NCBI GenBank assembly: GCA_035260545.1
Contig: DATFUZ010000073.1
Location: 1 to 32,468, forward strand
Reading direction: 5' to 3'
Source: DATDDB01 sp035260545
GTDB taxonomy: Bacteria > Pseudomonadota > Gammaproteobacteria > Burkholderiales > Gallionellaceae
Length of the DNA stretch: 32,468 nt
In this document: in pieces, positions 23,505 through 31,407 of the stretch
Position numbering within the stretch: position 1 is the first letter of the stretch
Layout: every line of letters starts with the position of its first letter
Notes under the pieces: model-generated
Databases searched by the model: none
What the model saw: the letters and a program-made list of their open reading frames with translations, nothing else
Told to the model about the DNA's origin: nothing
Position numbers and translations under genes: made by a program

Positions 23505-23624
23505 GCCGGACTTGGCTATGGAATGCGGTGAGCGATGGCAGCGCAAGGCGTGCAAACGCGAGGAAGCGGAGTGTACGGGCTGGTACATGAGCATTCCGCG
23601 CGTTTGCGCAACGCAGCGATGCCG
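23505..23624. repeat. Tandem hairpin repeat, copy 2
   Basis: Second copy of the unit, ending 6 bases before the ychF stop codon (minus strand, 23631). Two of the six differences from copy 1 (left arm GCAAACGCG instead of GCAACCGCG region) improve pairing with the right arm, which keeps CGCGTTTGC in both copies. Thirteen bases separate it from copy 1. Confidence 0.85.
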
Positions 23625-23630
23625 AGCGAA

Positions 23631-24722
23631 TCAGACGTTGAACAAGAAGTGCATTACGTCGCCATCATGGACCACGTAGTCCTTTCCTTCCACGCGCATC
23701 TTTCCCTTTTCCTTTGCGCCCGCCTCGCCGCCGCAGGCGATGAAATCGTCATAGGAGATGGTCTGGGCGCGGATGAAACCTTTCTCGAAATCGGTGTGGA
23801 TCACGCCGGCCGCCTTGGGCGCGGTGTCGCCCTTGTGTATGGTCCAGGCTCGCACCTCCTTCACGCCCGCGGTGAAATAGGTCTGCAAGCCCAGCAGATC
23901 GTAGCCCGCGCGGATCAGGCGGTTCAGGCCCGGCTCTTCCAGGCCAAGGTCGGCCAGGAATTCCTTCTTGTCCGCATCATCGAGGTCGGCGAGTTCTGCC
24001 TCGATCTTGGCGCAGAGCGCCACCACCGGCGCGCCTTCCCTCGCCGCATACTCGCGCAGCCGGTCGAGGTGGGGGTTGTTCTCGAAGCCATCCTCCAGCA
24101 CGTTGCCGACGTACATCGCCGGCTTGATGGTGAGCAGGCACAGGGGCTGGATGAGCTCCCGCTCTTCATCGCTCAGTTCCAGGGTGCGTGCCGGCTTGCC
24201 TTCGTTGAGGTGCGGCAGCAACTTCTCCAGCACGGCGACCAGTTTGAGCGCCTCCTTGTCGCCGGACTTGGCCTTCTTGCCGTCGCGCTGGATGGCTTTT
24301 TCCACGGTGGCGAGGTCGGCCAGCGCCAGTTCGGTCATGATGACTTCGATGTCGGCCAGCGGGTCCACCTTGCCCGCAACGTGCACGACGTTAGGGTCGT
24401 CGAAGCAGCGCACCACGTTGACGATCGCGTCGGTCTCGCGGATGTTGGCCAGGAACTGGTTGCCCAGGCCCTCGCCCTTGGAGGCGCCGGCGACCAGGCC
24501 TGCAATATCCACGAACTCCACGATGGCGGGCTGCACCCGCTCCGGATTCACGATCTTGCTCAGCGCGTCCATGCGCGCGTCCGGCACCTCGACGATGCCG
24601 ACGTTGGGCTCGATGGTGCAGAAGGGATAATTCTCCGCAGCAATGCCCGCCTTGGTCAGTGCATTGAACAGGGTGGATTTGCCGACGTTGGGCAGACCGA
24701 CGATACCGCATTTCAGACTCAT
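23631..24722 (-). CDS. ychF: Redox-regulated ATPase YchF (OLA1 family)
   Basis: A 363-residue Obg-related P-loop protein from ATG 24722. G1 is GLPNVGKST (9-17), G3 DIAGLVAGASKGEGLGNQFL, and the G4 position reads NVLED (NxxE) rather than NKxD, which explains the preference for ATP. A coiled-coil insert and a C-terminal TGS domain (FEKGFIRAQTISYDDF to HFLFNV) follow. It binds ribosomes and influences stress and leaderless mRNA translation. It lies 14 bases after pth, as in many proteobacteria. Confidence 0.97.
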   Translation of the reverse strand: MSLKCGIVGLPNVGKSTLFNALTKAGIAAENYPFCTIEPNVGIVEVPDARMDALSKIVNPERVQPAIVEFVDIAGLVAGASKGEGLGNQFLANIRETDAIVNVVRCFDDPNVVHVAGKVDPLADIEVIMTELALADLATVEKAIQRDGKKAKSGDKEALKLVAVLEKLLPHLNEGKPARTLELSDEERELIQPLCLLTIKPAMYVGNVLEDGFENNPHLDRLREYAAREGAPVVALCAKIEAELADLDDADKKEFLADLGLEEPGLNRLIRAGYDLLGLQTYFTAGVKEVRAWTIHKGDTAPKAAGVIHTDFEKGFIRAQTISYDDFIACGGEAGAKEKGKMRVEGKDYVVHDGDVMHFLFNV

Positions 24723-24736
24723 GATTGCTTCCTTTG

Positions 24737-25312
24737 CTATGTGCTGTGCAGCTTGAGCATGGCTGCTTCCAGCTTGCCTTCCACGACCAGCGGCGCGACT
24801 TCCTGCGCACGCTCCATCGCCTGATCGATCAATACCTGCTCTTCCTTGCGCGGCGGGTTGAGCACGAAGTTGCTGACCTCGCTGCGCTCGCCCGGATGTC
24901 CGATGCCGATGCGCAACCGCCAGAAGTCCTTCGTGCTCAGGTGCGCAATGATGTCCTTCAGGCCGTTGTGTCCGCCGTGGCCGCCGCCCAGCTTGAGCTT
25001 GGCGCTGCCGGGCGGCAGGTCCAGTTCGTCGTGCACCACCAGTATCTGGTCCGGCAGTATCTTGAAATAGAGCGCCAGTGCGACCACCGAGCGTCCGCTC
25101 ACGTTCATGAAGGTCTGCGGCATCAGCAGATGCACCTCACGCCCGTGCAGCGTGGCGCGCGCCACCAGGCCGTGGAACTTGCTCTCGGTCCTGAAAGTCG
25201 CGCCGTGCGCGCGGGCGAATTCCTCCACCCACCAGAACCCCGCGTTATGGCGCGTGCCCGCATACTGGGCTCCGGGGTTGCCCAGGCCGACGATGAGTTT
25301 GATCTCGCTCAT
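24737..25312 (-). CDS. pth: Peptidyl-tRNA hydrolase Pth
   Basis: A 191-residue enzyme that cleaves peptidyl-tRNA released from ribosomes. ATG 25312 gives the family N-terminus MSEIKLIVGLGNPGAQYAGT; the catalytic His is in GTRHNAGFWW, and Asn/Asp residues of the active site are in TFMNVSG and VHDELDLPPG. The start is only four bases beyond the T-run of the rplY terminator, and no ordinary Shine-Dalgarno fits; the only G-rich sequence is the 3' arm of that hairpin. An in-frame ATG at 25330 is inside the stem and unlikely. Confidence 0.95.
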   Translation of the reverse strand: MSEIKLIVGLGNPGAQYAGTRHNAGFWWVEEFARAHGATFRTESKFHGLVARATLHGREVHLLMPQTFMNVSGRSVVALALYFKILPDQILVVHDELDLPPGSAKLKLGGGHGGHNGLKDIIAHLSTKDFWRLRIGIGHPGERSEVSNFVLNPPRKEEQVLIDQAMERAQEVAPLVVEGKLEAAMLKLHST

Positions 25313-25316
25313 AATG

Positions 25317-25355
25317 AAAAAACCCGCCATGCGTGGCTACACTGCATGGCGGGTT
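25317..25355 (-). terminator. Intrinsic terminator of rplY, overlapping the pth leader
   Basis: A perfect 12-bp stem (AACCCGCCATGC, 25344-25355 in minus sense, with 25321-25332) and an 11-base loop that can itself form GTG/CAC pairs; a run of six T (minus strand, 25317-25322) follows. It begins 16 bases after the rplY stop and ends just before the pth ATG at 25312, so pth expression from the prs-rplY transcript must depend on read-through. Confidence 0.85.
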
Positions 25356-25371
25356 GATCCGGAAAGCCGGA

Positions 25372-26016
25372 TTATTTCTTGGCTTCGCCCGCGGCGGCTG
25401 CGGCAGGTGCAGCCGTTTCGGTCGCGACAGCTTCAGCGGCCGCTTCCACAGCACCGCGCGGCACCTGGATGGTCGCCACGGCATCGCCGCCGTGATGATG
25501 TCCGGCCACTTCCACGCCCTTGGGCAGCTTCACGTCGGAAACGTGGATGGAATGGCCGAGGTCCAGGGAGGACAGGTCCACCTCGATGGCGGCCGGCAGG
25601 TCCGCCGGCAGACAGGCGATCTCCAGTTCGTTCAGCACGTGGTTGATGACACCGCCACCCAGCTTCACGCCGGGCGCAACGTCGGCATTGACGAAGTGCA
25701 GCGGCACCTTCATGTGGATCTTCTTGTTCGGGTCGACGCGCTGGAAGTCGATATGCAGCACTTGCTGGCGGAACGGATGCATCTGGAAATCACGCAGCAG
25801 CACCTGCTCTTTCTTGCCGCCCATATCCAGCTCCAGGATGGAAGCGTGGAATGCCTCGTTGCGCAGGGCATAATACAGGTTGTTGTGGTCCACATCGATC
25901 AGCAGCGGTTCCTTGCCGCCATAGACGATGCCCGGCACGCGGCCGGTCTTGCGCAGACGGCGGCTCGCACCCGTTCCCTGCGCTTCGCGTACATTTGCAA
26001 TTACTTCGATTGCCAT
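25372..26016 (-). CDS. rplY: 50S ribosomal protein L25 (CTC form)
   Basis: A 214-residue 5S-rRNA-binding protein of the long CTC/TL5 type: N-terminal L25 domain (ANVREAQGTGASRRLRKTGRVPGIVYGG) plus a C-terminal beta domain (INHVLNELEIACLPADLPAAIEVDLSSL) and an Ala/Glu-rich tail. A histidine run (GHHHGGD) precedes the tail. Ribosome site TGGAGAAG lies four bases before ATG 26016. It is cotranscribed with prs upstream and ends in a strong terminator. Confidence 0.97.
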   Translation of the reverse strand: MAIEVIANVREAQGTGASRRLRKTGRVPGIVYGGKEPLLIDVDHNNLYYALRNEAFHASILELDMGGKKEQVLLRDFQMHPFRQQVLHIDFQRVDPNKKIHMKVPLHFVNADVAPGVKLGGGVINHVLNELEIACLPADLPAAIEVDLSSLDLGHSIHVSDVKLPKGVEVAGHHHGGDAVATIQVPRGAVEAAAEAVATETAAPAAAAAGEAKK

Positions 26017-26123
26017 TTTACTTCTCCAGTAAATCGGAACCGCCCGCGACCAGGCCGATTCCAGGTTGTGCCGCGACCCACATGGCCGCAGCAGATTCTT
26101 GCGTGTCTATTCGACGACTGACC

Positions 26124-27074
26124 CTATTCGACAAATAGCGAGCTGACCGACTCTTCCGCATTGATGCGGCGCACGGTCTCGGCCAGCAGTTCCGCCACGC
26201 TCAACTGGCGGATGCGCTGGCAGCTCTGCGCTTCCTCGCTCAGCGGAATGGTGTCGGTCACCACCAGTTCGTCCAGCGCGGAGGTGCTGATGCGCCCGAT
26301 GGCGGGGCCGGAAAGCACAGGATGCGTGCAATAGGCGATCACCCGGCTGGCGCCTTTTTCCTTGAGCGCGTTGGCGGCTTCGCACAGCGTGTTCGCGGTA
26401 TCCACCATGTCGTCCATGATCAAACAGGTGCGCCCGACGACGTCGCCTATGATGTTCATCACCTTGGCCACGTTCGGCTTGGGACGGCGCTTGTCGATGA
26501 TGGCCAGGTCGGCGTCCAGTTGCTTGGCCAGCGCCCGGGCGCGCACGACGCCGCCCACGTCGGGCGACACCACGATCAGGTCGGCGTAATTGCTCTTCCA
26601 CACGTCCGACAGCAGGATCGGGCTGGCGTAGACGTTGTCCACCGGAATGTCGAAGAAGCCCTGGATCTGATCGGAGTGCAGGTCCATCGTCAGCAGCCGG
26701 TTGACGCCCGCCGTGGACAGCATGTCCGCCACGACCTTCGCGGTAATCGCCACGCGCGCCGAGCGCGGACGGCGATCCTGCCGGGCATAGCCGAAATAAG
26801 GCATCGCCGCGGTGATGCGCCCGGCCGACGCGCGCTTGAGCGCGTCCACCATGACCATTACTTCCATGAGGCTGTCGTTGGTCGGCGCACAGGTGGATTG
26901 CAGCACGAACACGTCCTTGCCGCGCACGTTCTCCAGTATTTCCACCATCACTTCGCCGTCGGAGAACCGTCCAACGTTGGCACGGCCCAGGGGAACGTTC
27001 AGATGCCGCGCCACATCACCCGCAAGCTTGGGGTTGGCATTGCCGGTGAACACCATCAGGCTGTCGTAGGACAC
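26124..27074 (-). CDS. prs: Ribose-phosphate pyrophosphokinase Prs
   Basis: It makes PRPP from ribose 5-phosphate and ATP for nucleotide, histidine, tryptophan and NAD synthesis. GTG 27074 is preferred: GAGGGG lies five bases upstream and the product begins with the family YDSLMVFTGNANPKLA, giving 316 residues; a GTG two codons upstream overlaps that site. FSDGE (flexible loop region), YARQDRR, MDLHSDQIQGFFDIPVDN and the PRPP-binding loop MDDMVDTANT are intact. tRNA-Gln lies 61 bases upstream. Confidence 0.96.
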   Translation of the reverse strand: MSYDSLMVFTGNANPKLAGDVARHLNVPLGRANVGRFSDGEVMVEILENVRGKDVFVLQSTCAPTNDSLMEVMVMVDALKRASAGRITAAMPYFGYARQDRRPRSARVAITAKVVADMLSTAGVNRLLTMDLHSDQIQGFFDIPVDNVYASPILLSDVWKSNYADLIVVSPDVGGVVRARALAKQLDADLAIIDKRRPKPNVAKVMNIIGDVVGRTCLIMDDMVDTANTLCEAANALKEKGASRVIAYCTHPVLSGPAIGRISTSALDELVVTDTIPLSEEAQSCQRIRQLSVAELLAETVRRINAEESVSSLFVE

Positions 27075-27135
27075 GTGCACCCCTCAAATCGAAATGGGCG
27101 CAAGGGCCCGCGATACCGCATAGATTCCCAGAATT

Positions 27136-27210
27136 TGGCTGGGGAGGTAGGGATCGAACCTACGAATGCCGGAATCAAAATCCGGTGCCTTACCACTTGG
27201 CGACTCCCCA
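27136..27210 (-). tRNA. tRNA-Gln (anticodon TTG)
   Basis: A 75-base cloverleaf with encoded CCA (27136-27138). The acceptor is TGGGGAG with CTCCCCA, the discriminator is G, the anticodon loop TTTTGAT gives TTG, and the T-arm contains GTTCGATCC. The U1-A72 pair and G73 fit glutaminyl-tRNA synthetase identity. It lies between ispE and prs, the usual betaproteobacterial location. Confidence 0.96.
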
Positions 27211-27218
27211 AAAACTTT

Positions 27219-27248
27219 ATTATAGCGCGCGTACCACACGGTTGGCAT
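27219..27248 (-). promoter_or_regulatory. Promoter for tRNA-Gln (and probably prs)
   Basis: A perfect TATAAT (27219-27224) on the minus strand, with a 4-of-6 match to the -35 box (ATGCCA, 27243-27248) after 18 bases. The -10 box ends only 8 bases before the mature tRNA 5' end, so the transcript would have almost no 5' leader. Confidence 0.55.
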
Positions 27249-27300
27249 GGCCTTGGCGCGCCCGTACCAGCGTCAGGCACCAAGCACGGGCCACAAAACG

Positions 27301-28149
27301 CTAATCACACATATCCTTCAGGGGGTGGCGCTGCAAGCCGCGCACCACGATACCCCGCATATCCCTGGGCAATCGCCCCAACACGGCTTCGGCCGCCGCC
27401 TGATTGCCGAATTCGGCAAAAACGCACGCGCCCGACCCCGTCATCATGGCCGGAGCATATTGCCCCAGCCACGCAAGGTGGCGGTCCACCTCGGGATACA
27501 GCCGACGCACCACAGGCTGCAGGTCGTTATGCAGCGGATGCGTCGAAAGGTCGCGGATTTTGAGGGAAATCGTGTCCCGTGTCAATTCCGGACGCGAAAA
27601 AACCTCGGCCGTGGGGACGTGAACGGGCGGAAAAAGCACGATATACCAGGCCTCAGGCAGCGGATAAGGCTGCAATCGCTCGCCCACGCCCTCCGCAAAG
27701 GCATTTTCGCCGAAAACGAACACCGGTACGTCAGCACCCAGCTGCAGCCCCATTTGCATCAGGCGATCCCGCGTAAGGCCCAGATTCCACAGCTTGTTCA
27801 GCGCCAGCAGGGTGGTCGCGGCATCCGAACTGCCGCCGCCCAGCCCCCCTCCCATGGGAATGCGCTTTTCCACGGCGATGTCCGCCCCCAGCGCGCACCC
27901 CGTCTCCCGCTGCAGCAGGCGCGCCGCGCGCACACAAAGATCCTGCGCCTCCGGCACGCCTTCCAGCGGCGTGGCGCGGCGCACCGCTCCGTCCGTACGC
28001 AGGGTGAAATGCAGCGTGTCGCTCAGGTCGATAAAGCGAAACAGGGTCTGCAGCAGGTGATAGCCGTCGGCGCGCCTGCCCACCACATGCAGGAACAGGT
28101 TGAGCTTGGCGGGCGCCGGGCAAACCAGGGGCGTTAGTTGTGCTTCCAT
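27301..28149 (-). CDS. ispE: 4-diphosphocytidyl-2-C-methyl-D-erythritol kinase IspE
   Basis: A 282-residue GHMP kinase of the MEP isoprenoid pathway. PAPAKLNLFLHVVGRRADGYH is at the N-terminus, the ATP-binding glycine loop PMGGGLGGGSSDAATTL near residue 100, and the third motif TGSGACVFAEF near 240. ATG 28149 lies inside the 3' end of lolB (16-base overlap) with no clear Shine-Dalgarno, so translation is probably coupled to lolB. Confidence 0.96.
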   Translation of the reverse strand: MEAQLTPLVCPAPAKLNLFLHVVGRRADGYHLLQTLFRFIDLSDTLHFTLRTDGAVRRATPLEGVPEAQDLCVRAARLLQRETGCALGADIAVEKRIPMGGGLGGGSSDAATTLLALNKLWNLGLTRDRLMQMGLQLGADVPVFVFGENAFAEGVGERLQPYPLPEAWYIVLFPPVHVPTAEVFSRPELTRDTISLKIRDLSTHPLHNDLQPVVRRLYPEVDRHLAWLGQYAPAMMTGSGACVFAEFGNQAAAEAVLGRLPRDMRGIVVRGLQRHPLKDMCD

Positions 28150-28694
28150 TCGTCGATGAGGAGGCGAATCTGCACCTTCTCGCGCTGCATGATCATGCGC
28201 AGCGGCAGGCTGTCGCGTGCGGCGGCGGCATAAGCCGTGTAATGAATGTCCCAGCCGTCCTGCCGCAATTGGCTGATCTGGCCCTGCGCGTCGCGCTCGA
28301 TGCTGGCGGGCTCGCCCGGCACGGGCCTGGCCCGCACCCAGTACGGCATGCCGCGCAATGGCAGATGCCAGCCCAGGGTGCGCTGCATCAGCTCGTCGCT
28401 GTTTTCCGCGACGTATTGCCGGCCCGAGGCTTCCAGCAAGGCGCCGTTCGCGTCCTGCCGCACATGCGCCACCGTGATGCCCAGGGGGGCCAGCATGACG
28501 ATATCGTCGGAATCGGCCTGGTGCAGCCAATGGAAGCCGCCGGACGAGTGCTGGCTGTCATATTTCACCGCAATGCGGCCATCGAGCGCGAAAGCGGGTG
28601 CGCCCTCGGGCAACTGCGCGAGCCGCGCCTTGTCGGTGGCGCAGCCGCCCAGCAGGAGCACGGCAAGAACCAGATATGAAACTCCAAGCCTCAT
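28134..28694 (-). CDS. lolB: Outer-membrane lipoprotein receptor LolB
   Basis: A 186-residue lipoprotein with lipobox LLGGC (acylated Cys18). The LolB fold is shown by FALDGRIAVKYDSQHSSGGFHWLHQ, DDIVMLAPLG and the C-terminal LRMIMQREKVQIRLLIDEWK. It accepts lipoproteins from LolA at the inner leaflet of the outer membrane. It starts 3 bases after the stop of the TPR lipoprotein gene and overlaps ispE. Confidence 0.94.
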   Translation of the reverse strand: MRLGVSYLVLAVLLLGGCATDKARLAQLPEGAPAFALDGRIAVKYDSQHSSGGFHWLHQADSDDIVMLAPLGITVAHVRQDANGALLEASGRQYVAENSDELMQRTLGWHLPLRGMPYWVRARPVPGEPASIERDAQGQISQLRQDGWDIHYTAYAAAARDSLPLRMIMQREKVQIRLLIDEWKHN

Positions 28695-28697
28695 GAT

Positions 28698-30449
28698 TTA
28701 CTTAATGAATCTCTTCATCACCGCGTGCAGCGCGGCATTGTCCGGGTGTTCTTTCAGCGCGTCCGACCAGACCTCCCGGGCCTGATCCTTGTCGCCACGC
28801 ACCCACAGCACCTCGCCCAAGTGCGCCGCGATTTCGGGATCGGGATCGGCCTTGTAGGCGCGATGCAGAAACTCCAGGCTCTTGTCGAGCTGGCCCTGGC
28901 GATAATGCCCCCAGCCCACGCTGTCGAGGATGGCCGCGTCGTTCGGCGCCAGCTCATAGGCCTTTTCCACCATGCGCATGCCCTCGGCAATGCGCACGTT
29001 GCGATCAAGGAAGCTGTACCCCAGCGCGTTATAGGCATTCGCGTTGTTCGGGTCAAGCCTGATCAGCTTGCGCAACAGCTTCTCCATCAACGCCGGCTTG
29101 TGCAGCTTGTCGGCCATCATCGCGGTTTCGTACAGCAGGTCGGAATCGGCCGGGTATTTCTTCAAACCGCCCTGCAATATCCGGTAGGCCTCCCGATACT
29201 GCTTGGCATCGCGCAACAGCTGCGCCTCCAGCAGTACCAGTTGCACCCGCTCGTGGCGATCCTCCGTGCGCACTTTATGCAGCAGATCGCGCGCCTCCCG
29301 GAGCTTGCCGGTTGAGGCAAGCAGGTAAGCCTCGCGCAACTGCGCGGCGTACGCATATTGCCCGCCGCGCACCTTGTCGTAGTGCCGTATGGCTGCCTGG
29401 TTATCCTTTTTCGCTTCGCTCAGCTGGCCGAGGTAGTACTGCACCGTGGCCTGGTCTTTCTTGCCGTTCTTGAGCGCCTGCTGCATTTCCTGCTCCGCGC
29501 TGTCCAGGTCGCCCAGCTGCAGGGAGAGCAGCGCCACGGTGAAGGCCAGGTCGGCATTCTTCGGGTGCACCTTCAATAGATGACGGAATTGTTCACGCGC
29601 GTCCTTGTACTGCTTGCGCTCCAGCAGCAAGCGCGCGTAGACCAGCCGCACCTCGTCGTCCGCCGGGTTGGCCGCGACGAAGCGCTTCAGCACCTGCGCC
29701 GCCTCATCCCCGCTCGCGCCCAGCAGCTGCACCTCGAACAGCACGGCATCGCCCCAGTCCGGCCGCAGGGCGAGCGCCTGCTTCACCTCGGCCAGCGCCT
29801 CGTCCTGGTGCCCTGCCGCCACGGCGACCTCGGCAACGGCCATGTGCGCCTCGGGCAGCTTGGGGTGGGCATGCGCAAGGTCACGAATGAGCGACAGCGC
29901 GGCGTCCTTGTCCGGATTGCGGATAAGCAGCGAAGCCAGTTGATGGAATATCGCGTCGGCATGCGCCGGCTCGGCCTCGATGAACTTGGCTAGCCAGGGG
30001 CGGGCCTCATCCAGCCTGCCCGTGTTCAGCAGCAATGCAATCAGCATCTGTCTGGCCGGGCGCGAATCGGGATCCAGTTGCAGCCATAGTTCGAATGCCT
30101 CGATGGCCTTGCCCATCTGGTTCGTCTCGTAGGCGATCTGCGCGGCTCGGCGCGCAACTCGCGGATCCCGCGTGGTTCGCGCCAGATCAAGATAGGTCTG
30201 CGCCGCCAGATGCGGATGGCCGCGCTGCAGGGCGACTTCCGCCAGGAGGAAGCGATAGAGCAGGTCGTCCGTCAGCTCGACATCGGGCAGGGCGGGCTGG
30301 GCCTGGGTTTTTGCCGCGCTTGCCGGCTGCTTGGCGGCCGCATGCGGGGATGGCGGCTGGGCTGCATGCGGCGTCGAGGCGCAGGCGGACAGCAGCAACG
30401 GCGAGCCCAGCAGCAGCAAGGCAATTCTGGTACGTTTGAAGACGGTCAT
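28698..30449 (-). CDS. Large tetratricopeptide-repeat lipoprotein
   Basis: A 583-residue protein with a lipoprotein signal (lipobox LLSAC, Cys23) and an Ala/Pro/Gln-rich linker to about residue 55. The remainder is a superhelix of at least ten TPR-like units, for example AEVALQRGHPHLAAQTYLDLA, PEAHMAVAEVAVAAGHQDEAL, AYNALGYSFLDRNVRIAEGM and AAILDSVGWGHYRQGQLDKSL. It probably sits on the periplasmic face of the outer membrane and scaffolds other proteins; the partner is unknown. Upstream of lolB is its usual place in Betaproteobacteria. Confidence 0.9.
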   Translation of the reverse strand: MTVFKRTRIALLLLGSPLLLSACASTPHAAQPPSPHAAAKQPASAAKTQAQPALPDVELTDDLLYRFLLAEVALQRGHPHLAAQTYLDLARTTRDPRVARRAAQIAYETNQMGKAIEAFELWLQLDPDSRPARQMLIALLLNTGRLDEARPWLAKFIEAEPAHADAIFHQLASLLIRNPDKDAALSLIRDLAHAHPKLPEAHMAVAEVAVAAGHQDEALAEVKQALALRPDWGDAVLFEVQLLGASGDEAAQVLKRFVAANPADDEVRLVYARLLLERKQYKDAREQFRHLLKVHPKNADLAFTVALLSLQLGDLDSAEQEMQQALKNGKKDQATVQYYLGQLSEAKKDNQAAIRHYDKVRGGQYAYAAQLREAYLLASTGKLREARDLLHKVRTEDRHERVQLVLLEAQLLRDAKQYREAYRILQGGLKKYPADSDLLYETAMMADKLHKPALMEKLLRKLIRLDPNNANAYNALGYSFLDRNVRIAEGMRMVEKAYELAPNDAAILDSVGWGHYRQGQLDKSLEFLHRAYKADPDPEIAAHLGEVLWVRGDKDQAREVWSDALKEHPDNAALHAVMKRFIK

Positions 30450-30648
30450 GATCTGATTGAGCGTTTTCCGGATGTTCGACGTTTACCGCGTATTGGAGTG
30501 CAATATCCGCATAAGATTCCGGCCCGATCCCGCCTTTTCCGGAGGCCGTCCGGTGCGGTGCCGGCCCGCAAGCCTGCCGAATGTTTTTTCAGATAGCCAT
30601 ATTAGGTTATATTAGCCACTCACCACAACCCGGCAAGCACATATTTGG

Positions 30649-31407
30649 ATGTCCCTCGCACCGATCACCCTGGAAGCGCACAGTCTGGTTCGCCAATTCG
30701 GCAGGCACAGCGCCGTAAGAGGGGTGTCGCTGGAATTGCGCCGTGGCGAGGTCCTGGGCCTGCTGGGCCACAACGGCGCCGGCAAGAGCACCACCCTGCA
30801 AATGCTGAGCGGGGTGTTGCAGCCCCATTCCGGACGGATCGAAATCTGCGGCTTCGACCTTGCGCGCCAGCCGGAGCAGGCCAAGTCCTGTGTCGGCTTC
30901 CTGCCGGAAACTCCGCCCCTTTACCGGGACATGCGCGTTGAAGCCTACCTGACGTTCACCGCGGGCCTGCGCCGTGTGCCGCGCGGCCGAATCGCGGGGG
31001 CGCTCGCGGAAACGCTGCGCCGCTGCGGCCTGCAGGATGTGCGCGGCAAGATCATCGGGACGCTGTCCAAAGGCTACCAGCAGCGCGTGGGCATCGCCCA
31101 GGCGATCATCCATAACCCCGAGGTCGTGATCCTCGATGAACCCACCATTGGCCTGGATCCCGCACAGCTCCGCGACATCCGCGCCCTCATCCGGGAACTG
31201 GGAGATACCCGCAGCGTGATCCTTTCCACCCATTTGCTGGGCGAAGTGGAAAACATCTGCGACCGCGTGGAGATCATGCACGAGGGCCGCCTCATCTACG
31301 GCGACACCAGCGTGCGCATGAAGGCATTCGGCAACGGGGAGATGAAGCTGGAAGACATCTACATCGAGATCACCCAGACCCACGCCGGACAGGAGGACGC
31401 GCCGTGA
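30649..31407 (+). CDS. ABC transporter ATP-binding protein (GldA/NatA-like)
   Basis: A 252-residue ATPase. Walker A GHNGAGKST (41-49), Q-loop around GFLPETPPLY, signature LSKGYQQRVGIAQA, Walker B VVILDEPTIGLDP and switch His in LSTHLL are all present. The sequence fits the gliding-motility-associated (GldA) type that partners an ABC-2 permease and a GldG-like protein. It is cytosolic, bound to the permease encoded next (4-base GTGA overlap). No clear Shine-Dalgarno precedes ATG 30649. Confidence 0.94.
   Translation: MSLAPITLEAHSLVRQFGRHSAVRGVSLELRRGEVLGLLGHNGAGKSTTLQMLSGVLQPHSGRIEICGFDLARQPEQAKSCVGFLPETPPLYRDMRVEAYLTFTAGLRRVPRGRIAGALAETLRRCGLQDVRGKIIGTLSKGYQQRVGIAQAIIHNPEVVILDEPTIGLDPAQLRDIRALIRELGDTRSVILSTHLLGEVENICDRVEIMHEGRLIYGDTSVRMKAFGNGEMKLEDIYIEITQTHAGQEDAP

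Noticed and set aside
23402..23590. Short plus-strand frames in the repeat that encode a repeated peptide beginning MAAQG
   Set aside because: The identity follows from the DNA repeat; differences between copies are not codon-biased and no ribosome site is present.
23372..23624. Possible CRISPR array
   Set aside because: Only two copies, unit of about 120 bases with internal symmetry, and a 13-base gap that is too short for a spacer; no cas genes.
30450..30648. A small RNA or riboswitch in the gap between the TPR lipoprotein and ABC genes
   Set aside because: I see no stable multi-helix fold or known riboswitch core; only a weak promoter-like box and a short direct repeat.
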